A stretch of DNA of 64,000 nucleotides, from positions 62,001-126,000 of the forward strand of contig NZ_LFLT01000008.1 in NCBI RefSeq assembly GCF_001189955.1. Direction: 5' to 3'. This stretch comes from Herbaspirillum chlorophenolicum (GTDB lineage: Bacteria; Pseudomonadota; Gammaproteobacteria; Burkholderiales; Burkholderiaceae_D). The position numbers and the translations under genes are program-made. The notes beneath the pieces are model-generated. The model saw only the letters and a list, made by a program, of their open reading frames with translations, did no database searches and was not told the DNA's origin. Numbering within the stretch: the first letter of the stretch is position 1; each line of letters begins with the position of its first letter. Below, in pieces: positions 37,901-44,096 of the stretch.

Positions 37901-40900
37901 CAGCAATGGTGCCAACGGTATGCAGATCAGCCTGGACCGAACCGGTGGTATCGGTGCCGGTACGCTCGTCTTGCAGGCGCAACGCGACATCAACCTCAAT
38001 GCCGCTGCGATTCATGCAAGCGGTGACGCTGCCTTGGCCGCAGGCAACAATCTGAATCTGAATGCAGTCAAGACGCAGGAAGAAATTAACGTCACCTACG
38101 ATGACCGGAACCATCTCTATAAGAGGCAGGAACAAGCCAACGGTACCATCATTGCGACTGGCGGCAAGGCCACGTTCGTGGTCAACAACGACCTTAACAG
38201 CCGGGCCGCCTACGTCAATACTACCGGTGCACTCGCAGTGATGGCTGGCAATAGCATCAACATTGGTGCCGCCACCCAAGACAATCGTTACGACCAAGAG
38301 GTCTATACGGCGTCCTCCAGCGTACTCTCCTCGCACAGCACCCATAGTCGTGATCGGAAAAATGGTGCGCAAGCCATCGGCAGCACTTTATCTGGCGATA
38401 GCGTGACAGTGCAGGCGGGTAAGGACCTTAATGTGGTGGGCAGCAATATCGTCTCTACCAGCGGTACCAATTTGGCGGCGGCGAACAACGTCAATATCGT
38501 TACCAGCCGGAACACGGCCAGCCAGATCTACAGCAAGGAAGAAAAAACTTCGGGCGTCTTTAGTGGCGGTGGGATTGGCGTGACCATCGGCAGCCGCTCC
38601 CTGAAGAATGATCAAACCAGTCTGCAAGTGACTAATAGTGCCAGCATAGTTGGTTCTACGAGCGGTAACGTTGCTATTGCGGCTGGCAAGACTTATACGC
38701 AGACAGGGAGCAACGTCGTAGCTCCGGCAGGGGATATCAATATCATCGCCAAACGTGTCGATATCAATGCGGCAGCGGACACGATCGACACTACACAGGC
38801 TACGCGTTTCAAGCAAAGCGGCGTTTCCCTTCAGATTACCAGTCCGGTCTTGTCGGCCATTCAGACAGCACAGCAGATGAAGCAGGCGTCAAGCCAAACC
38901 AAGGATACGCGTTTGAAAATCTTGGCTGGCGCGACTGTGGGCATGTCCGTCGTGAATGCTGCCGATGCTATCGCACAGAATCCTGCAACGGCTGGTGGCA
39001 TCAACGTTGCCATTTCTCTGGGGACCAGCAAAAGCAACAGCCATAGCGAGCAACATACCAGCACAGTGCGGGGCTCCAATGTAACTGGTGGCGGCAACGT
39101 TACTATCGCCGCTATCGGTGACGGCAATCATAGCGATCTCACCGTGGCCGGCAGCAAGATCAGCGCTGGGAGCAATATTGCCCTGGAAGCCGAGCACGAT
39201 CTCAATTTCATTTCCGCTACCAACATTGCCCAACAGTACAGTACCAATAGTGGTTCTTCGGCTAGCATCGGTATTGGCTTTTCTGTCGGAGGCTCACAAA
39301 ACGGTTTCTCCATCAATGCAGGTGTCTCCGGCACTCGTGGTAATGCCAACGGCAGTGATGTCAGCCATACAAACACCTTGATTGTCGCCGGCAATCAATT
39401 GAAAACTACCTCCGGCCACGACACCAATCTCAAGGGCGCCGTCGCTGGCGGAAAGCAAGTGACTGCTAAGGTCGGCAATGACCTCAACATCGAAAGCCTG
39501 CAAGATATCAGCACCTACAACAGCAAACAGCAGAGTATCGGCGTGGGTGTGAGCCTGTGTCTTCCACCTTTCTGCTATGGCGCCTCCAGTGTCAGCGCCA
39601 ACGTCGGGCAGTCGAAGATCAACAGCAGCTACGCCAGCGTCAATGAACAATCCGGCATCAAGGCTGGCAATGATGGATTTAATGTCAAGGTTCAAGGCAA
39701 CACCGATTTGAAAGGTGCCCTGATCGCCAGCACCAATCAGGCCGTGCAAGACGGTAAGAATAGTTTGAGTACTGGCACATTGATATATAGAGACATCCTG
39801 AATCGCGCCGACTATAAAGGTCAAAGTCTTAACTTGGGCGGTGGCTACAGTTTCGGCGGTGGCGGCGGTAATAATGGCGTTGGTACTGACCAGCAAGGCA
39901 AGGTCCAAAGCGGCCCAAGCCAGGTGCCGGGTACCAGATTGCCTGCCGACAAAAACGGATTGGCTATGGCGCCTCCGATACCGCTAAGTGCTAAAGGCAG
40001 TGCCTTCAGCACCACGCAATCGGGTATCAGTGGCGGCGATATTCGCATCACCAACGATCAGGCCCAGCAACAAAAGACCGGCCAGACCGCCCAGCAGGCG
40101 AGTGCGGCGATTAACCGCGACGTTACCAGCGATAAGGATGGCGCAAACGCGCTTAAGCCGATCTTTAACGAGAAGGAAATTCAGGCTGGTTTTACGATTG
40201 CCGGGGCGTTAGCACGTGAGGTCAATACCTATGTCCATAACCGCGCTCAAGAAGCCGACGCCAAGAAGAAAGCCGCAGACGATCAAGGCAGTTCCTTGAC
40301 GCAAGACCAGCGTGAGCAACTGCGCAAGGAGGCCAATGAGTTGGAATCCAATTGGGGGCCGGGAGGCACCTATCGAAAAATCGCAACCGCATTGACTGCC
40401 GCAGCATCAGGCAATGTCATGGGTGGCGCAGGTCAGTTCGCACAGGCCGCCACGGTCAACTATCTGCAAAGCCTTGGCGCCGAACAAGTCAAACGTATTG
40501 CGGATAGTCTCGGTAGCGATGCGGCGAGAGCAGCATTACACGCCATTGTTGGCTGCGCTGGTGCGGCCATCCAAGGAGCCAATTGCGGTGCAGGTGCAAT
40601 GGGTGCCAGTGCTTCCTCTGTTCTCGGTACATTGCTTGGCTCTAGCAACAATCTCGGCAACGAAGAAAAAGAAGCACGCAAGAATGCCGTCACCAGTTTG
40701 ATTGCAGCTATTGCTGCGACGGGAAATAACGTCGCTACCGCCACCGCAGCAGGACAGATTGAGGCGGAAAACAATACTTTGTACGTTTGGCGCAATAACG
40801 CAATACGAACGGATAAGGTACCTAACGATAAGGTGGTCGTGCTAGGGAAGAAGGACGCGTGGCGAATCTTGAATCAGCCAATCAAAGATATTGGATATCC

Positions 40901-41711
40901 ACAGGTATTGTCGCCATCGCAGCTTAATGAATTGGTTGATAGCCAGGTGTATGACTTGGCAAAACCAAGGGATTTTGAAGCTTTAAGGAAAGTCACAGAT
41001 ATGAGTTATTACGTCACTGAGAATGGAACTCGCGTGTTCTTCCAGAATGGTATGGATAACCACGTACCCGATGCTAAAGCAAGTGCGGCTCTGTTATCAG
41101 GGCTTCTCAAAGAACCGGTCGGAGCCATCATCAACGATAGTCATGGTGTACCCCGAGATGTGAAGGAATACCTTCCGAATATGTTCGCTACCAAGGATAT
41201 TCTGAATGAATATACCTATCGCACGCTGAATGCAAAAGGAAATCCCACGCTGATCGTTATGCACAGTGCTGGTAATGAGGATGCCTATAAGGCGTTGAAA
41301 GCTGGGCAAGTGTATGGCTATACCTATCCCAATTTGAGCTTCTTGTCGGTGGGATCGCCAGTCGGTGCGGAAAAACTGCAATCTGTCATGCGGCAAAGCG
41401 GTTCTATATTTCTTGGGCAGGTAAATGACTGGAGGGATCCGGTCACCAATTCGAAAACGGCGGGTGCATTGGCTTTGAGCTTGACCGGCATAGGTATTGT
41501 GACTGGAGCGAAAGCTGCTGCGCCCATAGGAACTCCTGGTGGGTTGTTGGGAGTATTGGCTGCGGGTTTGCTTGGTGGAGGTATTGGAGCGACGTTTGGA
41601 GGAGGATCTATTGCCTATGGTTTGAAAAAATATCACCCATTCACACAATATTTCGAAACACAACAGTTTCAACAGGAAGCACTGAGTTGGCAAAAGAGTC
41701 AAGAGAAGTAA
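34962..41711 (+). CDS. TpsA / CdiA-like filamentous-haemagglutinin exoprotein with C-terminal lipase-like toxin domain
   Basis: 2249 residues from GTG 34962 (GGAG upstream). Signal peptide about 1-31 (ending LVRAQ). TPS secretion domain about 45-170 with NPNL at 104-107 and NPNG at 145-148. A long beta-helical part contains FHA-type repeats, e.g. GNNLNLNAVKTQEEINVTY. A pre-toxin region of PT-VENN type (residues about 1840-1938: ALHAIVGCAGAAIQGANCGAG ... GQIEAENN) has the usual VENN as AENN, with ENN at 1936-1938. A linker of about 75 residues leads to the terminal domain (about 2014-2249), which looks like an alpha/beta hydrolase with probable Ser2102 (MHSAGN), Asp2159 (WRDPVT) and His2225 (YHPFTQYF). 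A glycine-rich hydrophobic insert separates Asp and His. It is secreted by the divergent TpsB. The stop overlaps the next gene (TAATG). The toxin role is inferred from architecture. Confidence 0.9.
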   Translation: MKRSKRLNTRFLCLAGSIALAYNPLILVRAQTSPIKADSNAAGANRPVIDSTANGRPLVQIVAPNAAGVSHNQYQQFNVDRAGAILNNATGNALTQQGGWISANPNLGNGNAARLILNEVTSNNPSQLRGYLEVAGQRADVVVSNPNGILVDGFGFINTSRGVLTTGVPVFGGSGSLDAFRVTQGDISVGGTGFNDRSTRQVDLIARSVQVNAGIWADRLNIMAGANRVNYVDLGVQVIDGGGGAPTVAVDVSAIGGMYANHIRMVGTEAGVGVKSYGKMAAMGGDFQIDSAGKITLGADLNATGNMRIVSSEAIVNQAKLSSGGAMDLRATAIGNQGKEILSGGNLFINATTLNNADGSIKSNHNVSLGLRSDYTHARGETISAAGDLAINTSGDFVNRNDLSAGGNLSVHAANIDIRKDGLISAGKITLLRADQAISNTGRIYGQDIALGAQSIINDHEGIYGDGMPAGVIAARNTLNIGAKTLVNREHALLKSDGDMAIGSVLDGRNKANGRANSIINSSAIIDAGGRLSIASAILRNTNAHFASEIRLDPSKARSWTEYEIDGHPRVFTAEEVRLVPEGGVMKLMVNADQSRHNDYTIRHIKETTRSSIVTQTDPGKIVSRGDMLLTGGTVTNDKSAIVAGGTLTGRIDGADNGGTNPQGEIFVRRDIVSIHRTTEKCGFMGSKRCNKDITSYPNVDFPVTHFDLGIWKASANTAHDSVPNPVGDNKPQIVPLPTSQLYRPVTVPGTNYLIEADPAFTNYRSFLSSDYLLNRMATNPESTQKRLGDGYYEQQIINDQILRLTGRMTLGTYASNEDQYRALMDAGVAFARSFDIVPGMALSVGQMAQLTSDIVWLVEQNILLSDGTTQQALVPVVYLSRLHAQDVRPGGALIAAENIDLKINGNLVNAGTLQANANLSIDAAGDIDNNLGTIGRHATTGTTLLTAANDVNSKSGMINGQRVAILAGRDANIGTVANASNGANGMQISLDRTGGIGAGTLVLQAQRDINLNAAAIHASGDAALAAGNNLNLNAVKTQEEINVTYDDRNHLYKRQEQANGTIIATGGKATFVVNNDLNSRAAYVNTTGALAVMAGNSINIGAATQDNRYDQEVYTASSSVLSSHSTHSRDRKNGAQAIGSTLSGDSVTVQAGKDLNVVGSNIVSTSGTNLAAANNVNIVTSRNTASQIYSKEEKTSGVFSGGGIGVTIGSRSLKNDQTSLQVTNSASIVGSTSGNVAIAAGKTYTQTGSNVVAPAGDINIIAKRVDINAAADTIDTTQATRFKQSGVSLQITSPVLSAIQTAQQMKQASSQTKDTRLKILAGATVGMSVVNAADAIAQNPATAGGINVAISLGTSKSNSHSEQHTSTVRGSNVTGGGNVTIAAIGDGNHSDLTVAGSKISAGSNIALEAEHDLNFISATNIAQQYSTNSGSSASIGIGFSVGGSQNGFSINAGVSGTRGNANGSDVSHTNTLIVAGNQLKTTSGHDTNLKGAVAGGKQVTAKVGNDLNIESLQDISTYNSKQQSIGVGVSLCLPPFCYGASSVSANVGQSKINSSYASVNEQSGIKAGNDGFNVKVQGNTDLKGALIASTNQAVQDGKNSLSTGTLIYRDILNRADYKGQSLNLGGGYSFGGGGGNNGVGTDQQGKVQSGPSQVPGTRLPADKNGLAMAPPIPLSAKGSAFSTTQSGISGGDIRITNDQAQQQKTGQTAQQASAAINRDVTSDKDGANALKPIFNEKEIQAGFTIAGALAREVNTYVHNRAQEADAKKKAADDQGSSLTQDQREQLRKEANELESNWGPGGTYRKIATALTAAASGNVMGGAGQFAQAATVNYLQSLGAEQVKRIADSLGSDAARAALHAIVGCAGAAIQGANCGAGAMGASASSVLGTLLGSSNNLGNEEKEARKNAVTSLIAAIAATGNNVATATAAGQIEAENNTLYVWRNNAIRTDKVPNDKVVVLGKKDAWRILNQPIKDIGYPQVLSPSQLNELVDSQVYDLAKPRDFEALRKVTDMSYYVTENGTRVFFQNGMDNHVPDAKASAALLSGLLKEPVGAIINDSHGVPRDVKEYLPNMFATKDILNEYTYRTLNAKGNPTLIVMHSAGNEDAYKALKAGQVYGYTYPNLSFLSVGSPVGAEKLQSVMRQSGSIFLGQVNDWRDPVTNSKTAGALALSLTGIGIVTGAKAAAPIGTPGGLLGVLAAGLLGGGIGATFGGGSIAYGLKKYHPFTQYFETQQFQQEALSWQKSQEK
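40985..41003 (+). promoter_or_regulatory. Possible internal translation start for the TpsA terminal domain
   Basis: Inside tpsA, in frame, AAGGAAAG (40985-40992) precedes an ATG at 41001. That ATG opens with MSYYVTENGTRV, exactly where the free-standing downstream copies begin (MDCYVT, MRHYVI, MGYYVT). It may be an active internal start giving a free fourth copy of the domain, or a relic of the fusion that joined a free gene to tpsA. Confidence 0.4.
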
Positions 41712-42466
41712 TGTGTATTGCCATGGATTGTTACGTCACTGCGAATGGAACTCGCGTGTTCTTCCAGAATGGTATGGATAATCACGTACCCGATGCTAAA
41801 GCAAGTGCGGCTCTGTTATCGGGGCTTCTCAAGGAGCCGGTCGGGGCCATCATCAATGACAGTCATGGTGTGCCCAGCGACGTGAAGGAATATCTGCCGA
41901 ATATGTTCGCTACCAAGGACATTCTGAACGAATATACCTATCGCGAGTTGAATGCGAAAGGAACCCCTACGCTGATCGTGATGCATAGCGCTGGTAATGA
42001 GGACGCTTATAAGGCGTTGAAAGCTGGGCAAGTGTATGGCTATACCTATCCCAATTTGAGCTTTTTGTCGGTGGGATCGCCGGTGAGTGCGGAAAAACTG
42101 CAATCCGTTATGCGGCAAAGCGGTTCTACGTTCTTGGGGCAGGTAAATGATTGGAAGGATCCTGTGACTTATTCAAAAACGGCCGTTGGTGTGGTTGGTG
42201 GCACTTTAATTGGAGGAGCAGCTTTAGGTGCTTGGTATGGTGGGGTTGTTGGAGCAGCGGCAGGCGCTCCTGCAGGATCACTTGGTATTTTCTTTTTGGG
42301 TGCGGCTGGTGCTGGCTTTGGAGCCAGTTTTGGAGCCAGTCTTGGTGTTACAGCATTCATGGGACTAAAGAACTATCATCCATTTTCCCAATATTTCCAG
42401 AATCAGCAATTGCAGCAGCAGGCGCTCAATTGGCAACAGCAGCAATCGAGCGATCTAAAGAAGTGA
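41711..42466 (+). CDS. Free-standing copy B of the TpsA lipase-like C-terminal domain
   Basis: 251 residues from ATG 41711, which shares its A with the tpsA stop (TAATG) and has AGAGAAG upstream; an internal ATG at 41723 matches the domain start (MDCYVTANGTRVFFQNG). From NGTRV to SKTA it differs from the TpsA domain at only 7 of 147 residues. The Ser (MHSAGN), Asp (WKDPVT) and His (YHPFSQYF) candidates are kept. The glycine-rich insert (VGVVGGTLIGGAALGAWYGG onward) differs and is longer. No signal peptide or TPS domain is present, so the product stays in the cytoplasm or inserts in the inner membrane. The role is unknown: toxin reservoir, decoy or protective partner. Confidence 0.85.
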   Translation: MCIAMDCYVTANGTRVFFQNGMDNHVPDAKASAALLSGLLKEPVGAIINDSHGVPSDVKEYLPNMFATKDILNEYTYRELNAKGTPTLIVMHSAGNEDAYKALKAGQVYGYTYPNLSFLSVGSPVSAEKLQSVMRQSGSTFLGQVNDWKDPVTYSKTAVGVVGGTLIGGAALGAWYGGVVGAAAGAPAGSLGIFFLGAAGAGFGASFGASLGVTAFMGLKNYHPFSQYFQNQQLQQQALNWQQQQSSDLKK

Positions 42467-42469
42467 GCG

Positions 42470-43219
42470 ATGCGCCATTACGTCATTGAGAATCGAACCC
42501 GCGTGTTCTTCCAGAATGGTATGGATAACCACGTACCAGATGCTAAAGAAAGTGCGGCTCTGTTATCGGGGCTTCTCAAGGAACCGGTCGGCACCATCAT
42601 CAATGACAGTCATGGTGTGTCCGGCGACGTGAAGGAATATCTGCCGAATATGTTCGCTACCAAGGACATTCTGAACGAATATACCTACCGCGAGCTGAAT
42701 GCGAAAGGAAACCCTACTCTGATCGTGATGTATAGCGCTGGTAATGAGGACGCTTATAAGGCGTTGAAAGCTGGGCAAGTGTATGGCTATACCTATCCCA
42801 ATTTGAGCTTTTTGTCGGTGGGATCGCCGGTGAGTGCGGAAAAACTGCAATCCGTTATGCGGCAAAGCGGTTCTACGTTCTTGGGGCAGATCAATGACTG
42901 GCGTGATCCGGTGACTTATTCGAAGACTGCAGGTGCCTTGGCGCTGGGCGTGACGGGTGCCGGTGTATGGACCGGTGTTCAAACCGGGATATCCATTGGA
43001 GCGCCCATGGGGACACCGGCTGGACCATTGGGAGTGTTTGCTACGAGCTTGATCGGTGGTGCTGTAGGTGTAGCTGTAGGTGGAGCCGTGGGTGGTTCAT
43101 CTATTCTTTACGGTATAAAGAATTACCATCCCTTCGCCCAATACTTCCAAAACCAGCAATTGCAACAGCAAGCCTTGGATTGGCAGAAACAGCAAGAATC
43201 GAACACCTCCAAGAAATAA
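42470..43219 (+). CDS. Free-standing copy C of the lipase-like domain
   Basis: 249 residues. ATG 42470 lies three bases after the stop of copy B, with AAAGAAG upstream. MRHYVIENRTRVFFQNGMDNHVPD opens the protein. Asp (WRDPVT) and His (YHPFAQYF) are kept, but the residue before the candidate Ser is changed (MYSAGN instead of MHSAGN). It shares RELNAKG, SPVSAEKLQ, SGSTFLGQ and DPVTYSK with copy B. Its glycine-rich insert (GISIGAPMGTPAGPLGVFA and GGAVGVAVGGAVGGSS) is its own. No export signal is seen. It is part of one transcript with copies B and D. Confidence 0.85.
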   Translation: MRHYVIENRTRVFFQNGMDNHVPDAKESAALLSGLLKEPVGTIINDSHGVSGDVKEYLPNMFATKDILNEYTYRELNAKGNPTLIVMYSAGNEDAYKALKAGQVYGYTYPNLSFLSVGSPVSAEKLQSVMRQSGSTFLGQINDWRDPVTYSKTAGALALGVTGAGVWTGVQTGISIGAPMGTPAGPLGVFATSLIGGAVGVAVGGAVGGSSILYGIKNYHPFAQYFQNQQLQQQALDWQKQQESNTSKK

Positions 43220-43224
43220 AAGTG

Positions 43225-43947
43225 ATGGGCTACTACGTCACCAGCGATAACACGCGTGTGTATTTTCAGAATGGCATGGACAATCATGCACCGGTCGCCA
43301 AGGCTAGTTCCGCCCTGTTGGCAGGGCTACTCAAGGAGTCGGTCGGGGCGATCATCAACGACAGTCATGGCATTACCGGCGATGTCAGGGAATACCTGCC
43401 AGATACCTTCAGCGCCAAGGATATTCTGAATGAATATACCTACCACACGTTGAATGCAAAAGGAAATCCCACATTGATCGTTATGCACAGTGCTGGTAAT
43501 GAGGACGCTTATAAGGCGTTGAAAGCTGGGAAAGTGTATGGTTATACCTATCCTAATTTGAGTTTCTTGTCGGTGGGATCGCCGGTCGGTGCGGAAAAAC
43601 TGCAATCCGTCATGCGGCAAAGCGGTTCTATACTTCTGGGGCAGGTAAATGACTGGAGGGATCCGGTCACCAATTCAAAAACGGCGGGCACATTGGCTTT
43701 GGGCTTGATTGGTGTAGGTATTGTGACTGGAGCGGAAGCTGCTGCTCCCATAGGAGTTCCTGGCGGGCTGTTAGGAGTATTTGCTGCAGGAGGTATAGGT
43801 GGAGTTGCAGGTGGAGCTGTAGGGTTTGGTTCTATTCTCTACGGTCTAACGGGTTACCATCCTTTCGCTCAATATTTCCAGAGTCAGAAATTGCAGCAAC
43901 AGGCGCTGAATTGGCAACGGCAGCAATCGAGCGACTTAAAGAAGTAA
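43225..43947 (+). CDS. Free-standing copy D of the lipase-like domain
   Basis: 240 residues from ATG 43225, five bases after the stop of copy C. The first 60 residues are the most divergent of the set (VYFQNGMDNHAPVAKASSAL, then ITGDVREYLPDTFSAKD). From DILNEYTY onward it is nearly identical to the TpsA domain, including SPVGAEKLQ, NDWRDPVTNSK and the first part of the glycine-rich insert (GIVTGAEAAAPIGVPGG). Ser, Asp and His candidates are intact. The mosaic pattern suggests recombination between copies. It is the last gene of the cluster. Confidence 0.85.
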   Translation: MGYYVTSDNTRVYFQNGMDNHAPVAKASSALLAGLLKESVGAIINDSHGITGDVREYLPDTFSAKDILNEYTYHTLNAKGNPTLIVMHSAGNEDAYKALKAGKVYGYTYPNLSFLSVGSPVGAEKLQSVMRQSGSILLGQVNDWRDPVTNSKTAGTLALGLIGVGIVTGAEAAAPIGVPGGLLGVFAAGGIGGVAGGAVGFGSILYGLTGYHPFAQYFQSQKLQQQALNWQRQQSSDLKK

Positions 43948-44096
43948 GCGATAAGCTATGACGAAGTACGCCATATCTTTGGTTGTCAACGCCTGAGCCG
44001 TATCAGTGATAAGACTGTTTCGTCATGATTAAAACAGTCAATACATCAAACCGATTCAGATCGCTTCCAAAGAAAACGATGTTACCGATAAGAGCC
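43948..44096 (+). other. Tail of the toxin-domain cluster, no intact gene
   Basis: An ATG at 43958, placed like the starts of the other copies, opens only 12 codons (MTKYAISLVVNA) before TGA. It may be the remnant of a fifth unit or chance. An imperfect palindrome with GACTGTTT (44013-44020) and AAACAGTC (44032-44039) follows. No T-run is attached, so termination is uncertain. Confidence 0.4.

Larger units (their letters stand above)
41001..43947 (+). repeat. Four tandem copies (about 0.72-0.76 kb each) of the lipase-like domain coding unit
   Basis: The units are 41001-41711 (end of tpsA), 41711-42466, 42470-43219 and 43225-43947. Long stretches are nearly identical in DNA, e.g. the run coding AYKALKAGQVYGYTYPNLSF in units 1-3. 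Divergence concentrates in the glycine-rich segment before the final YHPF motif and, for unit 4, in the first 60 codons. Confidence 0.95.

Noticed and set aside
41001-43947. Reading the four repeat units as a CRISPR-like or satellite array
   Set aside because: The units are about 0.7 kb, coding and in frame with starts and stops; they are paralogous genes.
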